Shown here: in pieces, positions 27,303 to 37,834 of the stretch
How positions within the stretch are numbered: the first letter of the stretch is position 1
Layout of the letters: each line of letters opens with the position of its first letter
NCBI GenBank assembly: GCA_022565335.1
Contig: JAIUMY010000020.1
Location: forward strand, 1 to 41,173
Direction of reading: 5' to 3'
Length of the DNA stretch: 41,173 nucleotides
From: Opitutales bacterium
GTDB lineage: Bacteria; Verrucomicrobiota; Verrucomicrobiia; Opitutales; T3Sed10-336
Notes under the pieces: generated by a model
What the model saw: only the letters and a program-made list of their open reading frames with translations
Told to the model about the DNA's origin: nothing
Database searches by the model: none
Made by a program: the position numbers and the translations under genes

Positions 27303-29510
27303 GTGATTCTAGCCAAAACCGACCTGCAACGCCTCCTTGAAGGCAAAGAAGCCAATCCGCATTTTTATTTTGGAATGCATCCCCATACCAAGGGGCGAAA
27401 AAAAGGTCAGGTGATCCGCTGTCGTCTGGCTAATGCCAAGCGTTGTTTGGTAGTCCATGCTGGGAAGCCCACGGAAGAAGGAGTCGAGTTGGAAAGGATT
27501 ACTGAATGTGGATTTTTTGAAGGGTGGATACCCGAAAAGAGCTCCTTTCCTTACCAATTTCGCATCGAGGATTACAATGGGCAGTTTCGGCAGATTTATG
27601 ACCCGTATTCCTTTGCTTCGCTTTTCAGCCCCGATGATTTATACCTGTTTAATCAAGGCAATGACCACCGTTGTTACAACAAACTGGGGGCGCACCTTAA
27701 GGAAATCGACGGGGTGAAAGGGGTATCTTTCGCGGTTTGGGCGCCAAACGCCGAGAGAGTCTCCGTGGTGGGTGATTTTAATCAGTGGGACGGCCGGTAT
27801 CATCCGATGCGTCGCATGGATCGCTCCGGGGTTTGGGAAATTTTTCTGCCGGGACTGGAAGAAGGAGAAAAATACAAATACGAAATTTTCGGCCGGGATG
27901 GTCATCTGCGACTAAAAACTGATCCTTACGCGACTTATTATGAGGCCCCGCCCAACAATGCGTCTATTGTCTATGATCTGCGCGGATACGACTGGGGAGA
28001 CGAGGAGTGGATTCGCGCCCGCGACGAGGGCAAGGCTCCGGTTGATCGCCCCATTTCGGTCTATGAAATACACTTGGGTTCCTGGAAGCGTCACGAAGCA
28101 GACCACCGTCCGCTGACGTATCGTGAGTTGGCTCATCAATTGACCGATTATGTCCTGGAAATGGGATTCACCCATGTCGAAATCCTGCCTGTTGCGGAGC
28201 ATCCTTTTACCGGTTCGTGGGGTTATCAGGTTTCCGGATTTTTTGCCCCGACCCATCGTTTTGGCGACCCCAAGGACTTCATGTATTTTGTGGATTACCT
28301 GCATCGCCATGGAATCGGGATCATTGTCGACTGGGTTCCGGGACATTTCCCCAAGGACACCTTTGCCCTGGCGCAGTTTGACGGCACTCATCTTTATGAG
28401 CATGCTGATCCCCGCCAAGGCGAACACAAGGATTGGGGGACTTTGATTTTCAACTATGGGCGGGAGGAAGTGAACGGGTTTTTGGTCTCCAATGCCCTTT
28501 CCTGGATGGATCGTTACCATATCGACGGCTTGCGGGTGGATGCGGTTGCCAGTATGTTATATCTCGACTATTCCCGTGAAGAGGGGGAATGGATCCCGAA
28601 TCAATATGGAGGGCGGGAGAATATCGAGGCCATTGAATTTCTGCGTAAGACCAACGACGTGGTGCATAAGTACCATCCCGGGGTTTTGATGATCGCGGAA
28701 GAGTCCACCTCCTGGGGGGGCGTGACCAAGCCGACTTCCGAATATGGTTTGGGTTTCGACTTGAAATGGAATATGGGCTGGATGCACGATACCCTGGAAT
28801 ATTTCGCCAAGGATCCCCTGTACCGAAAGCATCACCATAGTGAGCTCACTTTTGGGATGCTCTATCAGTATTCGGAGAAGTTTATCTCGGTCTTCTCTCA
28901 CGATGAAGTGGTTCATGGCAAAGGCTCGATGTTGATGAAAATGGGCGCGGGAACGATTGCCGAGAAGGCTGCTCATCTGCGCTCCCTTTATGGTTACATG
29001 TGGATGTATCCGGGCAAGAAGCTGCTTTTCATGGGATCAGAATTCGGGCAGTCGGAGGAGTGGAAATACGATGACCAATTACAATGGCATCTGCGGCAAT
29101 ATCTGGACCATGAGGGACTGCGCTTATTGGTCAAAGACCTCAATCACCTTTATCAAAAGGAATCCGCTCTTTCCTGCCGGGACCTTACCCCGGAGGGCTT
29201 CCGCTGGGTCAATGGCGGAGATACGGAGCAGTCGGTTTTAACCTTTTTGCGACAAGGCGAAAAAGCCGAAGATATTTTTCTAATCGTTTGCCATTTCACG
29301 CCCATTGAGCGGCGTCCCTATCGCGTGGGCGTACCTTTCGGAGGTTACTGGGAGGAGATTCTGAATACCAACGCCTCCTGTTACGGGGGAACCGGCTTGG
29401 GGAATATGGGAGGCGTTCAGGCCGAGTCCTATGCCTGGGACGGCTTTGAGCAATCACTCAACTTATACATTCCTCCCCATTCCGTTAGTGTTTTCCGCTG
29501 GAAAGCTTGA
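27303..29510 (+). CDS. glgB: 1,4-alpha-glucan branching enzyme
   Basis: GTG start; VSFAVWAPNAERVSVVGDFNQWDGRYHPMRR; DGLRVDAVASMLYLDYSREEGEWIPNQYGGRENIEAIEFLR; SHDEVVHGKGS. Confidence 0.98.
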   Translation: MILAKTDLQRLLEGKEANPHFYFGMHPHTKGRKKGQVIRCRLANAKRCLVVHAGKPTEEGVELERITECGFFEGWIPEKSSFPYQFRIEDYNGQFRQIYDPYSFASLFSPDDLYLFNQGNDHRCYNKLGAHLKEIDGVKGVSFAVWAPNAERVSVVGDFNQWDGRYHPMRRMDRSGVWEIFLPGLEEGEKYKYEIFGRDGHLRLKTDPYATYYEAPPNNASIVYDLRGYDWGDEEWIRARDEGKAPVDRPISVYEIHLGSWKRHEADHRPLTYRELAHQLTDYVLEMGFTHVEILPVAEHPFTGSWGYQVSGFFAPTHRFGDPKDFMYFVDYLHRHGIGIIVDWVPGHFPKDTFALAQFDGTHLYEHADPRQGEHKDWGTLIFNYGREEVNGFLVSNALSWMDRYHIDGLRVDAVASMLYLDYSREEGEWIPNQYGGRENIEAIEFLRKTNDVVHKYHPGVLMIAEESTSWGGVTKPTSEYGLGFDLKWNMGWMHDTLEYFAKDPLYRKHHHSELTFGMLYQYSEKFISVFSHDEVVHGKGSMLMKMGAGTIAEKAAHLRSLYGYMWMYPGKKLLFMGSEFGQSEEWKYDDQLQWHLRQYLDHEGLRLLVKDLNHLYQKESALSCRDLTPEGFRWVNGGDTEQSVLTFLRQGEKAEDIFLIVCHFTPIERRPYRVGVPFGGYWEEILNTNASCYGGTGLGNMGGVQAESYAWDGFEQSLNLYIPPHSVSVFRWKA

Positions 29511-29518
29511 GGAATGGC

Positions 29519-29562
29519 ATGGGGCAGTTCGGGGCCACTGGCGGCCCCTTGCTTTGCCCCAT
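29519..29562. other. Bipartite hairpin between convergent glgB and A2M genes
   Basis: ATGGGGCA-GTTC-GGGGCC-ACTGGC-GGCCCC-TTGCTT-TGCCCCAT. Confidence 0.65.
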
Positions 29563-29573
29563 TGACCTCCTGT

Positions 29574-32500
29574 TCAACGGCGGTCGGTAATACCGAGACG
29601 GAAGCTGCTGGAGTTCGCCCGGACTTCGGGCACATACATGGCATGACCGAGTACGGGCAAAGCGGTGAAACGACCCGGGGTTTCAGCGCGCAGGTTGTAG
29701 CGAATCTCGTGAAGACCATTGGGAAGGCGATCGATGAAGAAGGCCGTGTGTTTGTCCCGGATCTCCATGTGAGCAAAGGTGCGGTCGTCACCAAAGGAGC
29801 CATCGGCCCGTTGGGCCACGGCATAGGTGCGTTCCCCACTGCGCTGTTGTTCCGGTTCCAGACCGGCCGCCTTTTGGTCCTCAAAAACCAGGTATTCCAA
29901 ATCGACCGGGACCTCCAGAAGTAGTCTAACTTCCACGCGGTCACCAGCTTCAATCAGCTCATTCTCCTCAAGTTCCATCCATTCGCGCCGGAAGCTCCCA
30001 TCCAGGCGCTGGACGCGTCGTTTCACCCGATACTCCCGCTCGACGAAGACTTCGTTCCCCTTCGCTTCAATAGGGACTTCACGGCTGAAATACTCCACCC
30101 CCATCGAAGCATACAGACGACCCTCTCCACGGGTCCGGAAAGTTACCTCGTTTTCCCCGAAAAGCAGTTGGTCTCCGGGGATTTCCAGGGTGTGAACGCC
30201 CAAGGCCTCTTCGCCTTCCAGTCTGATGGAATCGCGAACTTCACCGTTTACCATCACCTCCACTTCCAGATCGGCATCAAGTTCGCCGGAAACTTGCAAA
30301 TAATCGTTCAGCGCCATAAGGGCCAGGGCAGAGTCCCGGGTGTTCGACCATTGGGCGCCCCGGCGTTGGCGCACCAGCCATTGCATGGCCTGGTCCGCAC
30401 GGGGGTGGTCCGGTTCAACGGCCAAAAAGGCGCGCAGCGCCCAGGCGGTGGACTCCACGCCATTGCGGTTCCAGCGAAGGGTCGGGCCTTCTTCGCCCCA
30501 GTGAACGCCCCATACCTCACCCGGTTCGCCATCCAGTAGAGCGGAACCTTCCCGAACTTCCCGAAGACCGTTTTCAAGGGTTCCGAGCAAGCTCTTCGCG
30601 CGGTCCGCATAGACCTCGTTTTCCTGCTCGCGATGATGGAAAACAAGAGTCAGTAAACTGCGCCCGTAGGAGCGCAAGAGGCCGCGGTTTTCCCATAAAT
30701 ATGCGGCATTGGCGGAGGACCGGTCATCCCAGGAAGCGTGCTCATTGAGGGCAACGGCATAAAGCATCCACGCCAGTAAGTCGGGACGGTTCCGATAATT
30801 GATCATTTCGCTTTGCAGCCAATCACTGGAGCGATTCAAGGCGGAGCGCGGCACTGAGAGGCCGTTTTGTTCAGCCAGGGCCAGGCCCATGGCCGCATAG
30901 GCGGTCATCCAGGCATTCGGGCGGGAATGACGCCACCAACCCCAGGACCCGTTTCCTTTTTGCAAATCAAGCAAACGGCGGAGACCTTGTGCGACCATTT
31001 CATCCAACTGCTCCAGCGTGTGTTCGCGTTCGGGTAAATGATCATCGCGGTAAGTTTGTTCGATCCCGCCAAAAATCCGATTGGCCACTAATCCGGGGTC
31101 CAGGTCCAAGTCAGCGAGGGTGGATTGAACGAGCAGGCTGGGCAAAAAGCGACTGAGTGTTTGCTCGGTGCAGCCATAGGGGAAATTGGCCAAATAGGGG
31201 AGGGCATCCAAGGCTGTTGAGGCCAGCGAGGCGGAGGTCCGGATTTCCAGCGAAGCACGGTCCGGATATTTTTGGGGTGGAAGATCAAAGGCGAGAACGG
31301 ATTCCGTAATCTCTTTTCCCGCTTGGGTAATGAGGCTGTCCCCGTGGTATTGAAGAATTCCATACTCGATAACCGGAAAAGTTGCCTCCATGGCATCACT
31401 GCCCGCCGCGGAGCGAAGTTCGCCGGTAACCTTCACCTCATCCAGGGGGCTTTCGGTATGGAAGCCGCGGTCAATGCGCACTTGTGCTCCCGGTGGAAGA
31501 GAATGTCTTTCAAAACCTTCCCGCTCCGGTACGAGATTTTCGGTACGGAGGTCCATGCCGGCCTCCAATTCCCCGGCGGTCAGGTTCTGGGCAACTCCCG
31601 AAAGAATGGCATAATCGCCCTCTACCAAAAAGCGTGGGGTCTGCACCCGCATCGCCACCGGAATGGAAGTAGTGATATGGGTGACTTCCTGGCCAACCTC
31701 GGTATTACGGGTGATTCCCCGGGCGATGATTTCCCATTGGGTCAGGTTTTCGGGAAAGGTTAGGGTAACCTTCCCGCGGCCATCTTCACCGGTCAAAATC
31801 CCCGGGGACCAGTGGGCCGTGGAGCGAAAGTCGCTTCGAACCAGAGCTTCCGCGCCGAGATCTTCCCCGCCAAAAGGCTCGGTAGGCGTATCGTCGGTTT
31901 CCCCGGCAAAGCCCGAACGATGTTGGCGGATTGACTCACCCCCTCTTCCTTCGCTATCAACCGATGGCAAGTGAATTTCGCGGATTGGCTCCATTCTCAA
32001 TCTATCGGGCTCTACCGATGGCGCGAAAGGATCTGCCGGTGCTGGACTGTGCATTTTTACGATCCTACTGTCCTCACGAGACGACCGAATAGAAATTCTT
32101 AAGTAACTGAAGCCTTGCCTTTGGGTAATGGTAAAGGAGTAATGCAGTCCTTGTTTTTGGGTGAGCAAATCCAGTAGTTGGAAAATGGTCATCTCGCGAA
32201 CCTGCAGGTGAAGAAGATCTCTTCCTCCGGTATGGTCGGTTACGCTAATGCCGACATTGGGGAAGGCCTCGCGAAAGTCTTCGCGTTGCCGGATTGCGGT
32301 AAAGGCATTCCGCAGGGTCATTCCTTCGATTCGGAAATCATCAATGCGCCATTGTTGCAGGAGTTCCAATACTTCGCTTTCATCGGCGGTCTCCGGAATT
32401 TGTATTCGTTTTCCCGATTCCTTTTCACGCCAAAAACTCTCCCACCCGTCCAAATCGGTTCCGTAATGTATTTCCAGTTGCTTCGGTATAGCGCTGTAGT

Positions 32501-35500
32501 CTGAGGACCCGTAGGAAGGGAGATGAACCCCTCCCGGTTGGGGATGGCGAAAATCGTGAAAGAACGCCCGAATATCTTTTTCCAAGCGCGGTTGAATCGC
32601 TTGAATCGCCCGGTCGCTGACCCCGAGGGCAAAATTGCCGGATACGGGTTGGCCCTGGTGATCCTTTACCGTAAAGCCGATTTCAGTTTCCTCGCCGGGC
32701 CGGAAATTTTCGGGCAGATCATCAAAGCTGATCTGCAAAAATTCCTCTACCGGAGGGATCTCCCATTCGATCTCGGCTTTTTGCAGAATGCGGTCGCGGA
32801 GCATTAACGCCCGCAAGTGAAGGTTCGGTACGGACTCATCCCCCAGAGGGATGTCAACCACCCGGACATTGCCTTTGAGTCGAAGAAGTTGGTGGTCCAA
32901 AAGATCCTTGCCAAAGGTGGTGAGCAGGACGAAATTATCCTGCTCATAGGGCGAAACGATTACCAAGCGGCCGGTTTCGCCTCGGCGGAAAGAATGGGAC
33001 TCGGAGTATATTTGCAAACGCCCCACCTCCACTGCAAGACGATGGGTTTCGCGGGTGGCAACCAGAATGGTATGCTCTTTGGTGATCTTCCCGTCTGGAC
33101 TGACGGTGCGGAGTCGGTAAAGGCCAGGCTCGGTTGGGCGAAAACGGTAACGGGCCACGCCCTGCTCGTCGGTAGTGAAAGAACTCTCCTCCAGCAGAGA
33201 CCATCGCCAGCCCCGGTCCACCACTTTGGTCTCACCGGAAATTGAATCCCGGCGAATTTGTTCGGCCTCTACCTGCCGGGCCACTTCAATGGTACCATCG
33301 GTAGGGAAGGGGCGGTTCAGGGCGTCAAAAGCCTCGATATCCAAAACCACTTCCGCTCCGGGACGGTACACTTCTCCGGGAGTTTCCAGATGCCACTGGA
33401 AAGGCTCCCGCGTGACCCGTAGGGCGCCTGAGCCTTCGGCCGTTCGGCGGGAGGCATCGGTGGCCGTGACTTCGACGAGGTATTCCCAACCATGAGGCAA
33501 ACCACTTCTGTTCCAGTCCCGCCTGAGGGTGGGACCATGCGTTGTGGTAAAAGAGATGCGGGCCATACCGTTTTCATCGGTAGTGGTCGTTCCTTCGTGG
33601 GCCAGACTTGGGTCAACCGGTTTGGGGCGGTTTGGCGGTCCGGTTTTCAACCAGGGATAAGGAGTGGAAGCCTGGCGGTGCCAGACAAAAGGCCGACGGG
33701 TGATGCGGTACTCAACCCCCGCTTCAGGGATTGCTCCGCCGGCATAGTAAGACACCGCAACTTTCACTTCGACTTCATCGCCGAACGAAAAAACTTTCGG
33801 TTTCCCGTTTTCCCGGGGTGGCTGTACCTTGACCTGGAATTCCGGCGTACGGAACTCCTCGACCCGAAAAAGAGACTTGCTGGCCGCACCGCTGCGCCAT
33901 TCCTCGTTTTGTCTTGAATAGCCTGGGAAGCGGGCTTCGAAAAGGCCCAGGGGAACATCTTCGGGTAAAACAAATTCCGCTACCCCCACGCCATAATCGT
34001 CGAGGGTAAAGGTGAGGGCCTTTACCAAATTGCGCCGGGGGTCCATAACTCGAACGCTTACCTCCTCCCCGGCCCGGGCATTATCCCAGCCCTCCTGGCC
34101 GGGCGTTCTCTCCACATAACGCAGGTGGACGGTATCGCCCGGACGATAAAGCGGGCGGTCAGTGGTAAGGTAAGGCCGATGAGGAGGGGGGCGGTTATCC
34201 CTGCGGGAATTTCGACCATCGAATAAAATCACCGGACCCTTGGGCGTTTCCGCCCAAAGCAATTCCACGCCGGAAGACCGTTTCAGGTGGGCTATCCCGT
34301 CTTCATCCAAATCCTCTTTTTCGCCGACCATAATCTCGTAGTGTCTTTCGCCTTGGCGTCTTGTCTGTTGGCGGTAGAAATTCATGACCGACCCGGACAA
34401 TGGGGCACCGGTTTCCATGTGGGCCACATACACCAAATTTCCCTCATTCGATTTCTGTTCGACAATGGCCGCATCGGTTACCGCAAAGAAGGCGCCGCCG
34501 TGGGCCACCTCTTCGCCGTCGGCCCGACCGGAAAGCTGTATCCAATAGGCTCCATGGGGGAGAGGGGCGCGGCGGTCGGTGAGTTCGGTTGGGTCGTGCG
34601 CTTGAGTTGGTTCCACCGAAAGGGACCAGGTATCGACAGGCTCTTGGTCAGCATAAACGGGGCTATTCTCGCCCCGTGGCACAATCTGGCGAACGCCTCG
34701 GAAAAACCAGTTTTCCGGGTCGGCAAAAGTTTCGGGACCATTTATGCGGTAAACCGAGAATTTCAGTTCATCGACATTACGGGTCCGCAGGGAGAGGGGA
34801 ATGATGGTTTCCGGGCGGATTGTGTCGGGCACGGAGACCCGTACCGTTTGTTCAAGCAAACGTTCACGGGCTCTTTGAATTCTTTGAAAGAAAAGGAGCC
34901 TTCCTTCGAATTCGGGTTCTTCCGCGACCAGATTAAAAACCTCCAACGCGGCAGCAAAATCCGGATAGGCCGAGCTGGTTTTTGCATACCAGTTCCCGTA
35001 TTTTTGCAAAAAATCTCCATGATTATAAACCAGTAACCCAAACCACGGATCCTCGGGGGAGGTTTCCTTTTGTAAGCGCGCATAACCCTGCAGGAACTCC
35101 TTATGCTTTTCGGCCTCGCCCCGGTGTCTGCGGAAATAATCTGAGGTCCGTTGCATGAGCAGGAAAAGGTCGATGATGAATTCCTCTTCGCGCGTCTCGG
35201 CCAGGGTGCGGGCCAGCGCGAGTTGCTCGGCTTCGAAAGCGGGGCGGCTCCAAAAACTGTTCCGGGCTGAATCCTCGGCGAGCAAAGGGGAGTCGGGATG
35301 GATGGTATGGATTACCATATCGCGAAATTCGCGGCGATTTTCGGGAGTGTCATCCTGCTGACTCCAGGCGTTGAAGGCGTCCCGGAAGTGGTTTCGGGCG
35401 GTCTGCGTCAGGCGGCCCCGATGGCTTTCCACTTGGATCGAGTATTCAGCCAGTGAATGGTGTGCCCGGGCCGCCCAGGGGTCGGGTTCATGGATGCTGG

Positions 35501-35792
35501 TGAGGCTCCGGAGATCACGGGTATAGGGGGCAAAAATGCTCTTGTCCCTCTGGGTGGTGCCGGCAAGAGCCCGCCAACGGGCATCGGCCAATAAAAAGGT
35601 CAGTTCCCGCCAGCGTTCCGATGATTTTTCCGGGTTTTCGCTGGCCAAAATCTCTTGTAGGATATCCGCCGCCTGAGCGAAGGCGGCATCTTCATAATAT
35701 TTCCTGGCTGCATTTTCATCCTCCGCGAAAAGAGAAAAGGTAGTAAGGCAGAAGGCAATACAGGCGAATCGCCGAAGGGTTTGGGATATCAT
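29574..35792 (-). CDS. Alpha-2-macroglobulin family protein with thioester motif
   Basis: ORF to 35885; likely start at 35792 gives MISQTLRRFACIAFCLTTFSLFA signal peptide; YLTTDRPLYRPGDTVHLRYVER; thioester PYGCTEQTLSRFLPSLL; C-terminal bacterial A2M features. Confidence 0.93.
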   Translation of the reverse strand: MISQTLRRFACIAFCLTTFSLFAEDENAARKYYEDAAFAQAADILQEILASENPEKSSERWRELTFLLADARWRALAGTTQRDKSIFAPYTRDLRSLTSIHEPDPWAARAHHSLAEYSIQVESHRGRLTQTARNHFRDAFNAWSQQDDTPENRREFRDMVIHTIHPDSPLLAEDSARNSFWSRPAFEAEQLALARTLAETREEEFIIDLFLLMQRTSDYFRRHRGEAEKHKEFLQGYARLQKETSPEDPWFGLLVYNHGDFLQKYGNWYAKTSSAYPDFAAALEVFNLVAEEPEFEGRLLFFQRIQRARERLLEQTVRVSVPDTIRPETIIPLSLRTRNVDELKFSVYRINGPETFADPENWFFRGVRQIVPRGENSPVYADQEPVDTWSLSVEPTQAHDPTELTDRRAPLPHGAYWIQLSGRADGEEVAHGGAFFAVTDAAIVEQKSNEGNLVYVAHMETGAPLSGSVMNFYRQQTRRQGERHYEIMVGEKEDLDEDGIAHLKRSSGVELLWAETPKGPVILFDGRNSRRDNRPPPHRPYLTTDRPLYRPGDTVHLRYVERTPGQEGWDNARAGEEVSVRVMDPRRNLVKALTFTLDDYGVGVAEFVLPEDVPLGLFEARFPGYSRQNEEWRSGAASKSLFRVEEFRTPEFQVKVQPPRENGKPKVFSFGDEVEVKVAVSYYAGGAIPEAGVEYRITRRPFVWHRQASTPYPWLKTGPPNRPKPVDPSLAHEGTTTTDENGMARISFTTTHGPTLRRDWNRSGLPHGWEYLVEVTATDASRRTAEGSGALRVTREPFQWHLETPGEVYRPGAEVVLDIEAFDALNRPFPTDGTIEVARQVEAEQIRRDSISGETKVVDRGWRWSLLEESSFTTDEQGVARYRFRPTEPGLYRLRTVSPDGKITKEHTILVATRETHRLAVEVGRLQIYSESHSFRRGETGRLVIVSPYEQDNFVLLTTFGKDLLDHQLLRLKGNVRVVDIPLGDESVPNLHLRALMLRDRILQKAEIEWEIPPVEEFLQISFDDLPENFRPGEETEIGFTVKDHQGQPVSGNFALGVSDRAIQAIQPRLEKDIRAFFHDFRHPQPGGVHLPSYGSSDYSAIPKQLEIHYGTDLDGWESFWREKESGKRIQIPETADESEVLELLQQWRIDDFRIEGMTLRNAFTAIRQREDFREAFPNVGISVTDHTGGRDLLHLQVREMTIFQLLDLLTQKQGLHYSFTITQRQGFSYLRISIRSSREDSRIVKMHSPAPADPFAPSVEPDRLRMEPIREIHLPSVDSEGRGGESIRQHRSGFAGETDDTPTEPFGGEDLGAEALVRSDFRSTAHWSPGILTGEDGRGKVTLTFPENLTQWEIIARGITRNTEVGQEVTHITTSIPVAMRVQTPRFLVEGDYAILSGVAQNLTAGELEAGMDLRTENLVPEREGFERHSLPPGAQVRIDRGFHTESPLDEVKVTGELRSAAGSDAMEATFPVIEYGILQYHGDSLITQAGKEITESVLAFDLPPQKYPDRASLEIRTSASLASTALDALPYLANFPYGCTEQTLSRFLPSLLVQSTLADLDLDPGLVANRIFGGIEQTYRDDHLPEREHTLEQLDEMVAQGLRRLLDLQKGNGSWGWWRHSRPNAWMTAYAAMGLALAEQNGLSVPRSALNRSSDWLQSEMINYRNRPDLLAWMLYAVALNEHASWDDRSSANAAYLWENRGLLRSYGRSLLTLVFHHREQENEVYADRAKSLLGTLENGLREVREGSALLDGEPGEVWGVHWGEEGPTLRWNRNGVESTAWALRAFLAVEPDHPRADQAMQWLVRQRRGAQWSNTRDSALALMALNDYLQVSGELDADLEVEVMVNGEVRDSIRLEGEEALGVHTLEIPGDQLLFGENEVTFRTRGEGRLYASMGVEYFSREVPIEAKGNEVFVEREYRVKRRVQRLDGSFRREWMELEENELIEAGDRVEVRLLLEVPVDLEYLVFEDQKAAGLEPEQQRSGERTYAVAQRADGSFGDDRTFAHMEIRDKHTAFFIDRLPNGLHEIRYNLRAETPGRFTALPVLGHAMYVPEVRANSSSFRLGITDRR

Positions 35793-36043
35793 AGCTGTTC
35801 GGGGGGTGAGGGTAACTTTTTGCGACTCGTAAAGGTATACCGCATCGCTTTTCTTAATGCGAGGATTCTCTAAAAAAAATTCCAACAGGAAAATGGATAA
35901 GATGAATCCGGGCGGTTGTTGGAGTTTGAAACCTGGCCGCGTAATGGGGTGAATTCTCCCTGAAATGGGCAGTTCCGGAGAGACTGCTCACCCTCGTTTG
36001 ATGGGCCTCCCGGCTTTTATCCTTTCCCTCTATGGTTGGTCTT

Positions 36044-37834
36044 TTAGTCGTCGCTGCCGAGGGTTTTGATAGCGGAGGCGAGGGGGTGGTCCAAATCGAT
36101 GCGGAGACGATGGTCGGAGTTATATTGGAGCAATAATTCCTCCTGTTCGCTTTTAAGTTCTTGCAGCGATTTTTGGATACGCCGGGGAGCAAGCAAAAGA
36201 GAGTGGAGCAGAGTGATGTACAAAAGCATCGGGAGAAGAGCCAGGAAGAAGGTGGTCAGGAAAGTGGAGCCCGCTCCGGAGGGAAAGGTGGCCCAGGATC
36301 CCTGTTCGTTTCCCTGCAGCAAATTGCTGACGGCGTGGAAATGATCGGCATAGAGCCCTACCAGAGGCCAAACAAAAATACCCCAAAAGATAAAGAACCC
36401 AAGCAATCCGGACATCCCGGCCAGAATTCTTCCGGGTTGGTGGCGGGCGAGATTCTTTTCCATGACTTGTTCGTTTTGACGCAGGAATGGTTTTAAGCCG
36501 ACGATGCTTACGCTTGGTTTTTCCGGTTTGCCATCGGTGAGAGTCCTTAACGGTTGCCCCAAATCCAAGGCTAGCGCGCGGTCCAGTTGGTTGAGAGCGG
36601 GGGCGAGTTCTTCCGATACCTCCTGGTGCAAACTATCGCTGGGATCGCGTGAGACAAGGCCTTTCCAGGCTTTTAGCGAGGCCGTGTTGCGGATTGCCTG
36701 ATAGGCCGAAGCAGCCGCGGAAGGCAGGCTGCCCATAAACAGAAAAGGGATTTTGGCCAAGGCTCCACGCAGGATGGTGGCAACCCCTAAAAGTCCTTTC
36801 CAGGGGAAGAGAAAGCCGGGACTGTGCGCCCAAAACCTGGAAAGGACCTGCATTTGGTAGTGGTAGCGAAAAGCCGCATCCTGGGTGAACAGAAGACGGG
36901 ACAGATTTTGTGGCAGTTCAGCCTCGCGCGAAGTCAGCTTTTCGATGAGCGGCAAAGCATGGGGAAACTGGGTGCCCCAATCACGCACCCAGGCTTTTTG
37001 GAAATTCTCCCATCGACCGGTTCTTTCGGGGGCGAGAATCGCTTCCTCGGAAAGATTGGCCAAGTGCGCGGCAAGGGTTTTCTGTATGGCTTGGGTGGTT
37101 TCGGCAAGAACCTTTTCCTTTGGCCTTTCAGCTTTGCTCAGAGCCCAGTCCGCGGCAAGGACTGGTGGAAGGACTTGGGCGGGGTCGTGCGTTTCGTGGA
37201 GACTTTCCAGCAGGTGGGTCACCAGCTCTTGTTGCTCCTCGGTCCGCAGGAGATTGAGTACTGGCAGCACCCAGCCTCCACGGGCATCCTGCAGATATTC
37301 GCTCCAATCCCTGTCTTCCACCTGATTGGCCGGAACAACGAGGACTTTTACCGCAGCCCGCTGTAAAATCCTCCGGGCGGAGAGCGCGCGGGCGGCCTGG
37401 AGCTCGTTTGAACCGGGTACATCGGCCAAGCGTATTTCCTTATCCGGAATAATATTGGTCAGAGGGGCGGTTTCGACGAACGATTCGGTTTTCGGATCGA
37501 AGCTGGAAGGAGGGGTGTGGGCATACCAGGTAAGGCGATCCGTTCCCGCAGCGGAAGCCAGCCCGGACGGGGGGTGGGGACTCTCGCCGGAAAGACCTGC
37601 CAGGGTTTGCGTGAGAAGGGTTTTTCCGCCGTTCTTGGGCCCGACAATGGCGATTTCAATAGAATTTGCGGTGACGCTTCCGGAAAGATTTTCCCATTCC
37701 CGGGCGAAAGTCTTCAGGCGGTTTTGCCAATACCCTTTTTTATTCCATTCCGAGGGCAAACTCTCCAGCGCTTTTTCCCAGAGCAGAAAGCGTTGCGGTA
37801 AAGGCGGAGCGGATGGAGGGGCAGGGTCAGGCAT
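36044..37834 (-). CDS. Membrane-anchored P-loop NTPase/GTPase-like protein
   Basis: Walker A IVGPKNGGKT (37619..37642), DVPG switch-like motif, C-terminal hydrophobic segments ILAGMSGLLGFFIFWGIFVWPLVGLY and FLTTFFLALLPMLLYITLLHSLLL. Confidence 0.75.
   Translation of the reverse strand: MPDPAPPSAPPLPQRFLLWEKALESLPSEWNKKGYWQNRLKTFAREWENLSGSVTANSIEIAIVGPKNGGKTLLTQTLAGLSGESPHPPSGLASAAGTDRLTWYAHTPPSSFDPKTESFVETAPLTNIIPDKEIRLADVPGSNELQAARALSARRILQRAAVKVLVVPANQVEDRDWSEYLQDARGGWVLPVLNLLRTEEQQELVTHLLESLHETHDPAQVLPPVLAADWALSKAERPKEKVLAETTQAIQKTLAAHLANLSEEAILAPERTGRWENFQKAWVRDWGTQFPHALPLIEKLTSREAELPQNLSRLLFTQDAAFRYHYQMQVLSRFWAHSPGFLFPWKGLLGVATILRGALAKIPFLFMGSLPSAAASAYQAIRNTASLKAWKGLVSRDPSDSLHQEVSEELAPALNQLDRALALDLGQPLRTLTDGKPEKPSVSIVGLKPFLRQNEQVMEKNLARHQPGRILAGMSGLLGFFIFWGIFVWPLVGLYADHFHAVSNLLQGNEQGSWATFPSGAGSTFLTTFFLALLPMLLYITLLHSLLLAPRRIQKSLQELKSEQEELLLQYNSDHRLRIDLDHPLASAIKTLGSDD

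Noticed and set aside
34287-35036. 249-aa plus-strand ORF
   Set aside because: Antisense shadow within the alpha-2-macroglobulin gene.
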